Source: Celoporthe dispersa (lineage: Eukaryota > Ascomycota > Sordariomycetes > Diaporthales > Cryphonectriaceae). Taken from it: a stretch of 64,000 nucleotides of DNA. The DNA lies in contig WAID01000005.1 of the NCBI GenBank assembly GCA_016584495.1, positions 186,001-250,000 on the forward strand, written 5' to 3'. The notes under the pieces are model-generated. The model had not been told where the DNA came from. It searched no databases and saw only the letters and a list, made by a program, of their open reading frames with translations. The first letter of the stretch is position 1. Each line of letters starts with the position of its first letter. Both the position numbers and the translations under genes were made by a program. This document shows, piece after piece, positions 10,732-22,795 of this stretch.

Positions 10732-12281
10732 ATGGTTCACCAACACGGAGACCACCATGACATCCCAGCTGAGCACAAAATTCACAAGTCAGTATTTACT
10801 TGCCCCTCTCCCTCTCCCTCTACTCCTCCATAACATGTGCCATGTCTCGTGTCTCCCTGCTGAACGTGATCCCTTCAGGCCCGGTGCTTGGCTCCCTGCC
10901 GACAGGCGCATCCACAAGGCATGGCTGAAGAAGCAGGTCGACCATGTAGACGGCAACCCCAAGACGCTCATCCCGGTGCTGCAGGAGTTCAAGGACTTCA
11001 TCGAGCTCAACCCCAGGATCAGGATGCTCTTCACCCAGATGTGGGATGAGGTCCCCAACAAGGCGCCCTACAACAAGGACCCGACCGGCCACAAGCAGAT
11101 CCGCGACTACGGCCACATGCTCGCCGTGCTCAACCACATCTTCTCGCGGGCCCCCGAGTGGACTGACGCCGCCGAACATGTCGGTATGGTTGGCGTGCCC
11201 ATGTGTGCCGTCTTTGACTATCCCATGGCCACCCCCAGCGGTCACGCCGCCTTCCTGGACCCGGATGTCAACAGGATGCTGAAGAAGGTCCTGAACGAAT
11301 GGGGCAAGTATCTGCAGGTCAGTTTTTCCTGGGCGCCGTCTTGTGTCTTGTTTTCTACTCCTGCACCCTCCCAGATGTATTCGCGCCCCTCCAAGTACGG
11401 ATTACTAACGCTGATCTCATCATCCTCAGACGCCCGAGTCTGCCGAGGTCCTGAACGACAGCCACACAGGCTGGTTCGGCAAGACAGGCGTCACCGATGT
11501 CATGGCCGTGGCGAACGCGCCGCTGCAGACCAGCCACAAGTTTGAGGAGCACTACAAGTGCGACCCGACCAAGCCCAAGTACGGCTTCAAGTCGTGGGAC
11601 GACTTCTTCACGCGCGAGTTGCAGGAGTCCGCCCGCCCCGTCGCCGACCCGGACGACGACAATGTCATCGCCAGCGCCTGCGAGTCGCGCCCTTATGCCG
11701 TGCAGCGCGACGTCAAGTTCCGCGACACGTTCTGGATCAAGGGCCAGCCATACTCCATCGTCGACATGCTCAACGCCGACCCCCTGGCCGAGCAGTTCGC
11801 CGGCGGCACAGCCTACCAGGCCTTCCTGTCCGCGCTGTCGTACCACAGGTGGCACAGCCCCGTCAGCGGCACCGTCAAGAAGGCCTTCCTCGTCGACGGC
11901 ACCTACTTCAGCGAGCCGCTGTACGACGGCGGCGACATCAACAGCGCCTCGGAGCAGGAGGAGATCAAGCAGGGCATCTCGGCCGCCCAGGGCTACCTCT
12001 CGTGCCTGGCCGCCCGCGCCGTCATCTTCATCGAGGCCGACAACCCTGCCATCGGCCTGATGGCCTTTATCGGGATCGGTATGGACGAGGTGAGCACCTG
12101 TGAGATCACCGTCAAGGAGGGCCAGCACATCAAGAAGGGCGACCAGACCGGCATGTTCCACTTTGGCGGGTCCACTCACGTCTTGCTCTTCAGGAAGGGC
12201 GTCAAGGTGGACGGGTTCCCGGAGCCAAGGCAGAAGAACAACGTGGCCGTCAGGAGCAGGGTGGCCGTTGTGCAGGGCTAG
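10732..12281 (+). CDS. phosphatidylserine-decarboxylase-family protein (soluble PSD-like / aromatic amino-acid decarboxylase-like)
   Basis: The model is exon 1 10732-10787, intron 10788-10878, exon 2 10879-11317, intron 11318-11429 and exon 3 11430-12281, giving 448 residues. The start MVHQHGDHHDIPAEH is typical of this fungal branch. An N-terminal PSDC-like helical domain (KTLIPVLQEF, NHIFSRAPEW) precedes the PSD domain, which holds FKSWDDFFTREL and HRWHSPVSGTV. It ends in the self-cleavage motif FGGST, where Gly-Ser cleavage makes the pyruvoyl cofactor. No mitochondrial presequence or membrane segment is visible, unlike PSD1. This subfamily includes L-tryptophan decarboxylase PsiD and many uncharacterised enzymes, so the substrate may be an amino acid rather than phosphatidylserine. 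No biosynthetic core gene is next to it. Confidence 0.87.
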
Positions 12282-13093
12282 CTGTAATGACGGGTGATGG
12301 TTTACATGAGTAGAGAGTAATCTGAGCCTTGCGTTGGATATAATTATCGGCAGGCAACGGTCAATGAAATTCGTCCTCTTGCAGCTCTTGTGCAAAACCT
12401 TGGAGCTCTTTCTCTTGTCCTGACTCACCTGGGAAAGTTTATGGAGCATATCACTGGCGCCGCTCAATAGGGATTTTTGGAAGTAACTGAGCCGATATAA
12501 GAGGAATTAGTCTAGTGATATACCTTTGGTGGCGTACGGCTGTACCTAAGAAAAGAGTCTGCTTGTACATACTAAGCACTTAGTCCATGACACCTTTGCA
12601 CCTCCTCCGGTCAGTTCTCGCCATTGATGAAAGATGATCGGAGTCCCAATGGAAAATGGCCCCCAAGGAGAACTCTGAAACACCGCCCCAGCGTTTGTGA
12701 GGTATATCCTGCTGTATTATCTGCTCTCCTGCCCCCGCCCCCAATGGATTTGGTTTTTATAAGAGCCCTTGGCCATCACTCTGAGCTGCTTGCTCCCAGA
12801 TTCAATCTTGACGCTTCCATTCCACCCTATTTCAGATAATGGTACTAATTCCTCACACTCATAATTAATGGATGAATTACCAGCGACAGCTATTGCGCCT
12901 CGGGCTAATCAAATCAGCAGCATGGAAAGTCCAAGTTTCATTAGCCCTATAAATACTTTTTTCATCTCGGCGCCCCAGCTTAGATTTAGCATGCACCGTC
13001 TCTTCCCAAGGGTCAGCCTCGACACTTCAGCTACCCGACACGTCTGCGAGCTCTGGTGTTGAAGAGCCAAACAATGAGCAGACTAGCTCTTTA
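12282..13093. other. intergenic, no gene seen
   Basis: This lies upstream of the DUF3176 gene. A short frame at 12868-13062 has no recognisable domain and is probably leader sequence. Confidence 0.4.
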
Positions 13094-15222
13094 ATGTCGA
13101 ATGCCGGGACACTGCGAGCCACGCCAGAGCCCCAACAGCAGACACAGTCCAGGCGACCAGCGTCAAAATGGAGATTATGGTCATGGAGGTGGGAACTTGG
13201 CAGTGCTGCTCTGCTCCTGATTGCAATAGCTGCCATCATAGCGACTCTATACCCGCACGAGGGAGAGCCGCTCCCCCGATGGCCTTTCTCCATCACAGTC
13301 AACGCTCTGTTGTCCGTGTACTCGATGGTCTTCAAGACATGCATAGCGCTCCTGGTCACGTCGTGCATCGGGCAGCTTCAGTGGAATTGGTACCTCGAGA
13401 CACGGCCACTCGGAGACCTCGTTGCGCTCCATGATGCGGCTGCCGGGACTATAGGGTCCGTCTCATGGCTGTGGAATTACCATCTGCGGCAACCCTTGAT
13501 TGCGCTGGGGGCTGTGATTACGACTATCGCTATAGCTATTGATCCGTTCATCCAACAGCTTGTTCAATCGGTTAATTGCAGTCAAGTCCTCTCCGGCGAT
13601 GTGCTAGCTTCCGTACCGCGCACAAACTTTATCCTGGACCAGGATTGGACCCAAAGCCTGCAGAAGTCTATCTTGGGAGGTCTCTATGCAATACAGAATC
13701 TAACTGACTTCGACTGCGCGACGGGCAACTGCACTTTCAGCGATACCTATAGCAGTCTCTCGTACTGCACACAGTGTCTGGAAAAGTCGGCTGAGGTGAT
13801 GATTGATGAACAATGCTTCGTTCAACAGGGAGGAGGCGGCGGCAACGCCACGGATGAAGCTGTGCCCTGCAACGTGGACAGCCCCAGCGTGGTCACACAG
13901 TCATGGAATCTCACCACCAGCTTGCCGCCGTTCGGGCTCAACTTCTACTTTGAGGACGGGTCATACGATAGCGTTGCAGGAAATCCTCTCTCGGAGCCGC
14001 AAGTCTTCTCTATCCAGTCGGCGGAGGCCCCAGATTTCTCCCACAGCCAGAAATTCGGAGCCATCCTGGGCTATTCAGATTCAGCTATCTTCAGAACAGA
14101 CCCGTCTTTTACGGTTAATCCCTTGTCCGGATGTGATGATCCTACCTCGAACGACACCTGGCGCTGCAGAGGCTATGGTGCTGCGGAGTGTGCCTTGTGG
14201 CCCTGCGTGCGGACCTTCTCGTGCTCCATCGACGCGGGGCAGATCAGCGAGGTGACCGTGAACCAGTCAAGCATGGATCAGGCCTGGGGCATTCTGGATC
14301 CAAATTTTCCCGAATGGTACGGTCTACTTGATATGCAGTGCATTACCGACAACGATCGAGACAATCTCGCAAAGGCTGGGTACGACGTCGACGAACCAGC
14401 TACCGGCCGCTGGCTCACCTACAATATCACCTTTGACCCGAGCACTACTATCGTGAACGCGTCGTCTCCCGTTCCCGCAGTCGCTCCTAGGGCGGGACTG
14501 CCTCTATATAATAAACTTCTGGTTCCTCGAGAATCTCTGGTTTAACTACCTCTCACCTCTTCTCGTCGGCGCCGTAAACCGCAAGGTCATGTCGGAGATG
14601 ATCTACAACAACGAGTCGGCCCCCATGTATCAGTATGACTTCCATGGGACCCAGCAGCTGTTGTACCTGTACGACCAGGGCAACGTCTCGGTGGACTCGA
14701 TCAGCGCCATGTTTGAAAACCTCGCGCAGGCGCTGACGCTCTGGGTGCGGGAGAACGGTGCGGCGGGCTACAGCCGGCGTGCAGAAGGCGCTGTGCTCCA
14801 CTACGCCGTCTGTGTGCGGGTCAAGTGGGTGTGGGTTGCCCTGCCGGCGGCCCTGGCCGGACTCACGTTGATTCTCCTCATCCTGACCATCTTCACCACG
14901 GCGCGGCCGGGGGTGCCCCCTGTGGAAGACGTTTCCCCTCACCGTGCTGTTTTCTGGACCGGCCGGGAGGGACTGGGTGAACGACGACCTGACGGTGGGG
15001 AGGGGGAGGAGCAGTGCTGACACGATGACGGGCGGGGCGGCTCAACCTCGTGGTGGTAGTGATGAGGAGGAGGGGGAGGAGGATCATGAGTCGGTTCAGG
15101 CCATGTTGCAGTATGCCGATAGGATTTCTGTGAGACTTCTGCAGGAACAAGATGGTCGTTATCAGCTTCGCCAAGTGAAGTCCCATTCGAAGAGGGGAGG
15201 TGATTTGGCGGTGGAGCAGTAA
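13094..15222 (+). CDS. DUF3176 multi-spanning membrane protein with two one-base frameshifts
   Basis: DUF3176 proteins are fungal membrane proteins of unknown function. The N-terminus has the family signature: a basic stretch (KWRLWSWRWELGS), a first membrane helix (ALLLIAIAAIIATLYPH), LPRWPFSITVNALLS, and the conserved SCIGQLQWNWY and RPLGDL. A long extracellular Cys-rich loop (CATGNCTF) and a last membrane helix (WVWVALPAALAGLTLILLIL) complete it. Two breaks occur. At CCC 14474-14476, one base fewer restores VPQSLLGRDCLY. At C5 14916-14920, one base fewer restores VPLWKTFPLTVLFSG. The frame then runs to TAA 15220-15222. With both corrections the protein is full length. Both breaks sit in C runs, which suggests sequencing error rather than decay. 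Confidence 0.8.
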
Positions 15223-16132
15223 TCAGCAAGGTGATCAATAAATAATCAAGTGATAATGATCATTATAGTCCTTCTTGATCGATTCAACTGTGTTGTCCAA
15301 GAAAGTGAGCCCAAACTGAGAGCTCTGACGAGGGTGACGGTAGAATGAATAGTGCTGAGAGTGTCCCATTTTAACACAAACATTCAAAGAATGCCTCTAT
15401 CTGCCTCGGACCAAATATCATCGCACACTGAACAAGTAAGTACTCATTGATTACTGCAGAGGGGTTTTTTTTTTTCAAAAAAAAAAAAACCAAAAAATAG
15501 GATTATAGTAAGTCAAGAGATAGCATGTAAAAGGGGGGGCTTCTTGGATTGAATGATTAGTGTAAAACATGCATGTGGGGTCCAAGACATGGATGAGAAG
15601 GAGCGAGAGAGAAGGGAGGGGGGGCGGGAAGAAGAGAGAAGGTGCGTTGCTCAGCCGGCGGAAATCCCTTCCCACCCCCTCCCCCCGAGCCGTAGCACTT
15701 CACGTGAGTTGGCGAGTTCCAAGAGCCCAAACCTTGCCCAGATGGGGGGATCGTGTCCGAACCCGATCAGCTCCAGCTTTATCAGTGAGTGGGTTTGCAT
15801 CTACTTAGTGCAGGGATAGCGCAGCACGCAGCGACGAGGCAACCCCTTCTGGGCCTGGGGCCTGGGCCTGGCCGGGCTGGACTGTTCTTCATTTTCGCCT
15901 TTTGCCTTTTTTCTTTTCGCTCTTGTTCTGTGCCCCCCACTTGGGTCACTTGTGGGAAAAGCCGCGGCTCGGGGCTCGATAAGACCACTGCCTTGGAATG
16001 ATGTACTTTGCTCCTCCTTGCTCCTCCTCCTCGTCCTCTACTATCACATCCCTCTCACCATATTCCCGGGTCTTGTCTGTCTGTGGTGGTTGCGATCATG
16101 CTAATCCCCCCTGGCCTGCGTGCGGTTATGAC
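15223..16132. other. intergenic, low-complexity tracts
   Basis: This holds a T-run/A-run pair at about 15465-15490 that could fold as a hairpin, and a GA-rich tract at 15590-15640. It also includes the probable promoter and leader of the methyltransferase. An upstream in-frame ATG at 15998 exists but reads like leader sequence. Confidence 0.4.
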
Positions 16133-17636
16133 ATGGAAATACGCAAGCTGATCGACAAACCGGTGGATCCGGATCAGGGGCAGGGGCGGGCGCAGCATCC
16201 TGCAGGTACATCGATGGAGAGGACGGCCGGCGCAGGGGCGGCATCAGCACACACTACTGCTGAAGAGGTGGTGGAAGGGGAGAAGGAGGAGGAAGAGGAG
16301 GAACCAGCACCGCTCATCAACACCGAGGACCGAGAGGCTCCCTTGGAGAGGAGGAGCCCGACATCGAGTGCCGCAGCAAGCCAGCAAGGCGGCGAGGCCT
16401 CGGCAGACAGCCAGCCAGGAGCAGCAAGGGATGAGGGCGTCCTCACCTCGACACATGTCGGCCCTGGCCCTGGCCCATCTGAAGCCGACGACGTGGTGGC
16501 GGCACCAGCAGCATCGATCGCCAGCCTCAGCCCCCGCGGCGCAGCTGCCAGCAGCGCGCAGGTCGACCCCGATGCCGCCAGCCTGAGCACGCCCAGCACC
16601 TTCTCCGTGGGGCTGAGCGTCGACAGCGACACCGACTCTGCGCTGGGCTCGTTCCGCGCGCAGTCGTCCAGCATGTCGGCGTCGTCCAGCGTCTTTGACT
16701 TTGTCGAGGAGCACGGCCGCACCTGGCACCGGTACCACGAGGGCAAGTACATGCTGCCCAACGACATCCCCGAGCAGGAGAGGCTGGACCTGCAACACAG
16801 CATCAGCGTGCGCCTCTTTGGCAGCCTGTACCTGGCGCCCATCGACAGGCCCGGCCGCGTCCTGGACGTCGGCACCGGCACGGGCATCTGGGCCATCGAG
16901 TTCGCCAACGAGCACCCCGAGAGCGACGTCCTCGGCACCGACCTCAGCCCCATCCAGCCCGAGTACGTCCCGCCCAACTGCCGGTTCGAGGTCGACGACG
17001 CCGAGGACGACTGGGTCTTCAGCCACAAGTTCGACTACATCCACGCCAGGTACATGACGGGCGCCTTCCAGGTCTCCAAGTTCCCAGACATCTTCCGCAT
17101 GTGCTACGAGAACACCAACCCGGGTGGCTGGGTCGAGTTCCAGGACTACTACGCCAAGTTCCAGTGCGTCGACGACTCCCTGGCCGGCACCGCCCTGGAG
17201 AGGTGGAACAACTGCCTCCTCGAGGGCGTGGGGAGGATAGGCAAGAGCGGCGTCTCGTGTGCAAGGTACAAGAGCCAGATGATAGACGCCGGCTTTGTCG
17301 ACGTCGTCGAGAAGAAGTTCGCCCTGCCCGGCAACCCGTGGGCGAAAGGCGAGGACCAGAAGATGCTCGGCAGCATGCAGATGGAGAACATCCTGGACGG
17401 CATCCACGGCATGTCCATAGGGCTCTTCACGAAAGTCCTGGGCATGGCGGCCGAGGAGGTCGAGCTGATGCTCGTCGACGTGAGGAAGGATCTGCGGAAC
17501 ACCAAAATCCACTTCTACTACATAGTGTGCGTGCTGCTCTTCTTCATCTCGCCTGCCCTTCGTCTCGGTGTGTGATCCCTGCTGACCGCTGACCACCAAC
17601 TGCAGATATGCTGTTTATGGTCGCAAGCCCAGATAG
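16133..17636 (+). CDS. LaeA-like SAM-dependent methyltransferase
   Basis: The model is exon 1 16133-17526, intron 17527-17605 (GTGCGT donor, GCTGAC branch, CAG acceptor) and exon 2 17606-17636, ending GRKPR. The intron restores HFYYIVYAVYGRKP, which is typical of the family. The N-terminal 170 residues are acidic and Ser/Ala-rich and probably disordered. The Rossmann methyltransferase core starts near HRYHEGKYMLPND, with the SAM-binding motif I LDVGTGTGIWAIEF followed by GTDLSPIQP and NPGGWVEFQD. Relatives act in the nucleus or cytosol and include the secondary-metabolism regulator LaeA, but most paralogs have no known substrate. The start is uncertain (ATG 15998, 16133 or 16214). It converges with the Zn2Cys6 gene, whose stop is only about 150 bp away. 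Confidence 0.85.
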
Positions 17637-17782
17637 CACAGGTGCCTGTCCCTGCTCTCTCAAGTCGGCTGTCCTGCACAGTAACAAACCATACATAACG
17701 ACCCGCCTACCAAAGACTACCATCCATTCGTTCTAGGCCCGAGAGTCTACGCGCGCGCAAAGTAAACCCGTCTCCCCTCGGT

Positions 17783-20383
17783 CTACCAGACCCCAAAGCT
17801 CTGCATCGGGGTGTCTCCCAAAGCCCACTCCAACATGTTTTGGTCGTCAGCGATAAGCATGGCGTCGGGCATCTGCACGTGTCGCATGTTAGTCTGCTTC
17901 GTCGAAGCTCCGTCTGGCCTCGAGAGACTCACAGTGAGGTCGTCCCAACCCGCCACCGGTTCTAGCGTCGCATCAATCCCTCCTGCTCTTCCTCGATTCA
18001 GATCCTGGTCTGTCATCCCTCGTGTCCCTCCTGCCTTCGCTGCCTGGGCTTCAATGATCGGCAGACACATCTCCACAGCCTCGTCCGCAGCCCTGACCAG
18101 GAAGCGGCCGAGGTCCTCCCTCGGCACTCCCTCCTTCACCCCCCTCGATGTGTGCGCCAAGTAAACTTATGATCAGGTGGCCCTTATTGTTCGTCTCCCC
18201 TGCGTCGATACACTGCAGGCACCAAGTCTTGGCCTCGTCTACAATGGCGAACAGGTCTGCGCGCGTGTTCAGGGGGCCCAGGCCCAGGCTGTCGTCCTCC
18301 TGGAGCTGCGCCCGCAGCTCGGCGATGGCGACGAATCCGGCTCGGAAGGCCGCGCTGCGGAAGAAGCCCGCACCGCAGGTCAGGAAGCGAGAGAACCAGT
18401 CGCTTCCCTCTGGGTGGGTGAGATCGTCCTCGTGAGGGGACGAGGACGTCGCGGTGATCGCCGAGGGCGGGCAGTTGGCACGCCACATCTTGAGGGAGAG
18501 GTCGACCATGACCTTCCTAGAGAAGGCAAACGCGGTCTCGTGCAGCGACGCGGCAAAGTACGGCGCGTGGACCGACGACAGGTACCCCAGCACCAGGAAG
18601 TCGACGGCCTTGGCTGCAAAGTCAGGCCTCGGTCCGGGCGACACGCGCTGCTGGAGGGCCTGGCGCATTGTCTTGAACGCGCTCCTGAGCTCCGCGTCGA
18701 GCCGCAGCGTCTCGTCGTAGCTGCTGGGCTCAGGGCTGAGATCGTTCAGGAACTTGGCCGCGGCCAGTCTTGCTGGGTACGTATACCGCAGCGCTCTTGC
18801 GACGGACGTATCTGTGGGCTGGTCATCCCGTTTCGGCGCAGCGTCCTCCACGAGCAGCACTTCGTCGTCAAAGTTGGACGGCGGGCCGGCATCAAAGTCG
18901 CCTGCTGATACCAGGGGCGGTCCTCCCGTCTGCATGCTCGCCTGCAGAGAGAGCTCCAGAATCGTGTTCCACAGCCGTCGCCTTATCTCTGCCTGGAGCA
19001 AGGGCATGCTGGGGAGCTGCGACGGGTCTCTGTGCAGACCCATGGTGATTGCTATGCGCATGATCGCGCCGACGGATACCCAGGTGGCATCACCGCCGAC
19101 GTCGACGAACTCTTGCGCGAAGACGAGGAGGATCCTGGTCTGCAGTGTCTGGATCCCCAGGCGGGACTTAAAGATCGGCTCAGACAGGTATGTCTGTGCC
19201 TCGTATATCCACTGCACGGCCAGGGCCCGCAGGGTGAACCGGTCGTCGTATGTGAGGGCGCCGAGGGCGAGGATAAGTTTGAGCTGCACTATAAAAGCAA
19301 TGTTAGGCTGTGAGGGTGTCGTTCGATACCCAGAGGGCATCATAGTCTCTTTTGAGAGTGGGCACGTGTAGCACCCGGTAGACAGTCTCAAAGGTCTGGA
19401 GGTAGTGCTCGATCAGCTCGTCGGCAAGGTGCTTGGGAGGCAGGTCAGGCCTGGGCGGGCATGGCCACTGCGGGGCTCGCTGGGCCTTGATAGCACGGGC
19501 TAGCCGTTTTGATTTCTGGATGCCAGAGAGTGTTCTGCTATTCTCTGGGCCTAGGTATGGGTCGACGAGCATGATGAGGTCTTGTGCCTTTGAGGTGAGA
19601 GAGCTTTCTTAACAATCCTTCCCTCAACGATAGCAAAGCGGCTGGCTCTTAGAAGCTGGGATAGAAGGCTCAAATAGCACTCACAATGGCAGCAACAGTA
19701 TTCACCCAATGACTCTGTCCAAACAGCCTCGTTTTGTGCGAGATGCTTCGGGAGATCCCACGTGCCTGTTCAACTGTGCTTTTATGTGTGGGCTCCAGAG
19801 AGGTTGGGTGATGGATATGGAACGTCCCGCCGATCTTGGATGCGAAGAAATGCGGCGAAGGAGTCTCGACGTTGGAGGTGGGCGTCGTCGCAGCAGCAGC
19901 GCAAGCTGGCGACGGTGCTGCGCGTGAATTGTTGGTCCTGCCAAGTTCCTCTTCGAGACGTCTGATCCGTGCCTTCAGGGCATCGACGTCGGGACCTGCT
20001 TTCGGGTTTGCGCCGACGACGCTCGGCGCTGCTGTAGACGTTGGTGGCACCGGTCTCGCAGCAGGATCAACGGCTGTCGTGGTCGTGCTCGCCGTCGACA
20101 GTCCGTCCTGTGATGCAGGCGATGGTCCCTCGGGCGCACGACGTCGTGGTGTTTCGTCTTCGTAGATACAGGCTTCCTTCCTCCTCGCCCTTGCGCAGTT
20201 GCTGCAGGGGCTCTCGCCATTACACCTTGTCTTTCGCCTCCTGCAGACTATACAGGCCCTTCAACACGTTGTCAGCAAGTGGTTGAGTGAAAATGTGCAA
20301 AAAGTTATGTACTACTATTGAATGAAGTACACGGTTTACGCTTACGTGGTCGGCCTATGTCGGCGTCGTTCCATTTCCTTCAT
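17783..20383 (-). CDS. Zn2Cys6 fungal transcription factor, one frameshift near the C-terminus
   Basis: The model has six exons: 20383-20346, 20258-19685, 19587-19330, 19283-about 17933 and 17872-17783, with the fourth containing a frameshift. The introns have good donors (GTAAGC, GTGAGT, GTATCG, GTGAGT) and CTAAC/CTGAC branch sites. The first intron splits the zinc cluster, and splicing gives ACIVCRRRKTRCNGESPC followed by SNCARARRKEAC, all six cysteines intact. A coiled-coil linker (DVDALKARIRRLEEEL) follows, then the fungal-specific middle homology region with AITMGLHRDPS and RRRLWNTILE. At C6 18139-18144 the frame shifts by one base. The downstream frame is genuine because it contains its own spliced intron (17932-17873). 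A nuclear DNA-binding regulator is likely; targets are unknown. Confidence 0.85.
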
Positions 20384-21289
20384 CGAGACGGGATATCAAT
20401 TCGAGTCCGTCTCCTTGACGCGACTTGGCATTATAATTCCGGCGAAACAAAATCCTTCGAAAGGGTTACTTGATGGTTGGCCTCATGAACAGAAAAGAAG
20501 CTCGGCTGAGGATTAAGAGGATTGTTATCGCTTCTGGGAACCTCGGAATTTTCCGACCCCGATCCCGTCTCCGAGGTTGATCCCCGAGAATACCTCGAGC
20601 TATTTTCACACCAGACCCCCGGCTACTTTGTACCATCTGACCACTCTTCCCGTCCCATTTTCTCACCTTCAATTACGTGTGTGCCCGCTACTTGGGGGCC
20701 ATACTCTCAGAGAGCTGAGATGGAGCTGCTGGCCTGCATTCAAAGATCTCCATCTTGGGAGAATGACTTGAAAGATGCCCCATACTATATTATAGTAATT
20801 AGTATCTATCAAATAGTGATTCGGGTGGAGGACAGCAATCAGCATGCTACAGTCTCCCCTAAACGTGTAGCTTTCCTGCCATAATTGTCTCAAAATACCC
20901 ATGAGCCTGAGATAGACATCCTCATCTTTATTTCCTCTTGTGTCTTGGGTAGCAATTTCAGCACTTTTCGTGCCCTCTTGTGCCCAAAAGGCGCTCTTGT
21001 CTCGTTTCAGTATTAGCTCTCTTGAGACGCAGGCTTGCACAGGCGCCTGCATGTGTTGGCACCGAGTGATAGGCTGCCTCGCTGTGCTTCCTTATGTGCA
21101 CTGTAAGATGTGTCTGCTTAGTACTTACTTTTCTACACTTCAGAGCCGGATGCTCGCTCAATGTCTGTGATTGGGGCTGTTGCTGCCCAAACGCTGCTTA
21201 TTTATATCTCTGAAGAGGTCTCGCTCACGTCCTCCCTCTGCTCTCGTTGAGGTCTGCGGATCAGCGATTATATAACCAGGTCGCACAAC
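20384..21289. other. intergenic, promoter of HET gene
   Basis: The divergent region between the Zn2Cys6 gene and the HET gene. A TATATAA box lies at about 21269, some 20 bp before the HET start codon. No other gene signal is seen. Confidence 0.45.
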
Positions 21290-22795
21290 ATGAGGCCATC
21301 TACAGTATACACCCCCCTTGATCGATCAAGCAGGGCGATCAGGCTACTTCGTTTTACTGATAACTCCACATCTCGAGACATTCGCTGTGTTCTGGACACC
21401 TATGACATTGACTATGCTCTTGGCCTCAACTTTGTGGCTCTCTCCTACGTCTGGGGCCAGGATCGTCCACGCAGGAGGATCAACCTCAATGGGGTCACTG
21501 TCGCCATCCGCGAGAATCTATATCGAGCACTCTGCATCCTGCAAGAATCCAGCTTCGAGTTTATAGACGGCGAGCACCCGAGGTTTGAGTTCTCTGCGGC
21601 GACAGAGACCCAAACTTATTTCTGGATCGATGCGATCTGCATCAATCAAAACGACAGCCTGGAGCGAGGACATCAGGTCGGCTTGATGAAAGAGATCTAC
21701 TCTGGCGCAGCATGTGTCGTCTCCTGGCTCGGCGCCGACTTCAAAAACTCGTCCTGGGCAATGGAGAGGGTGCACAGCGAGGTCATGGACTACAACCCTC
21801 GGGACATTCTGACACCCTTTGAGATTCTCGACCATCTGGACTACTGGCGAAGGATGTGGATCATCCAAGAGTTCGCCCTCGCGAGATATGTGCTGCTTGT
21901 CTCCGGCAGCACGGCGACATGGTGGACGCCTGACTCACGGCCCCACGGCCGGAACTCTATGGAGCGGCTCTACCGCCTGAGGAAGCAGCTGTGGGAACTC
22001 AACAACACCAGCTTACCTATGCCTTTCGGCGTTGCATCTGGGACGGTCACGAGGTTCTCACTCATGGAGCTCCTGCAGACATTCTCGTACCCAGAGTGCA
22101 GAGATGCCCGAGACCGCGTCTACGCCTTGTTATCTCTTGTCCAGGAGACACCAGAAGAGGATCGCGTCCCGATGCTCCGTGCCGACTACACCATCACTGC
22201 CGAGCAGCTGTATTATCGGGTCCTGCGTTGCTGCAGGAGGCATCCGAACTTCACCCTGCAGGACTTTAGGGCCGACCTTGCCAATGCCTTGGGCATCCGT
22301 CGGAATGGGAGGTTCTGGCGTCGCGGCATCGTCTATGCAGCCACAGAGGGCTCCGGTCTCCCTGGGGACCTCGAGAACGCCCTTGTCTGCAATACCGTGC
22401 TGCGGACAGCGTGGACAGACTCGTTTCTGGGATTCCTCTCTGTGCCAGAGCAAATAGGAAAGAGAATCGCACAGGTCTGGGGCAGCGATGAGAGGATGCG
22501 AGCCACCAGAGACAAGATCGCCTCTAGGGCGACGACAGGCCGCGTGGCAGAGAGGCAGAGGATGTATAACACGGTCCTGCAAGACTATTGGGGGTTTCCA
22601 GAACGGGAAGATCCAGATACGTGGGGTTGCTTTGAGATCCTCCTGAGAGCGTTGCTGGGACTTCTCTACACGGATGATGATGTCCCACTAGAGACTACAT
22701 GGCCTAGTAATACCGCGGGGCCACCATCGGCTGCCGTATACGTGCACAACGCGCTGCATGATTTGAAAGGCCAACGCCCTCTCTGTGGTTTGTAA
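21290..22795 (+). CDS. HET-domain protein (heterokaryon-incompatibility type), single exon
   Basis: The protein has 501 residues in one exon with no frame break. The N-terminal HET domain shows its three blocks: FVALSYVWG, TYFWIDAICINQND and a WIIQEFALA block equivalent to WTRVWVLQE. The remainder is helical and not assignable. HET domains trigger cell death after non-self recognition when fused or coupled to a sensor; stand-alone HET genes of this kind are numerous in moulds and usually uncharacterised. The ATG at 21290 is preceded by a near TATA box, so a slightly later start cannot be excluded. Confidence 0.88.
   Translation: MRPSTVYTPLDRSSRAIRLLRFTDNSTSRDIRCVLDTYDIDYALGLNFVALSYVWGQDRPRRRINLNGVTVAIRENLYRALCILQESSFEFIDGEHPRFEFSAATETQTYFWIDAICINQNDSLERGHQVGLMKEIYSGAACVVSWLGADFKNSSWAMERVHSEVMDYNPRDILTPFEILDHLDYWRRMWIIQEFALARYVLLVSGSTATWWTPDSRPHGRNSMERLYRLRKQLWELNNTSLPMPFGVASGTVTRFSLMELLQTFSYPECRDARDRVYALLSLVQETPEEDRVPMLRADYTITAEQLYYRVLRCCRRHPNFTLQDFRADLANALGIRRNGRFWRRGIVYAATEGSGLPGDLENALVCNTVLRTAWTDSFLGFLSVPEQIGKRIAQVWGSDERMRATRDKIASRATTGRVAERQRMYNTVLQDYWGFPEREDPDTWGCFEILLRALLGLLYTDDDVPLETTWPSNTAGPPSAAVYVHNALHDLKGQRPLCGL

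Noticed and set aside
11355..12467. 370-codon open frame on the minus strand
   Set aside because: Antisense of the PSD-family gene; no recognisable features.
14387..14480. An intron explaining the first frame change in DUF3176
   Set aside because: The only phase-compatible donor is GTCGAC, and removing one C in CCC 14474-14476 gives a continuous family match instead.
16244..17599. 451-codon open frame on the minus strand
   Set aside because: Antisense of the LaeA-like methyltransferase, whose motifs and splice sites are clear.
20150..20200. A frameshift in the Zn2Cys6 zinc cluster
   Set aside because: On re-reading the bases, the frame runs through intact, with all six cysteines in place.
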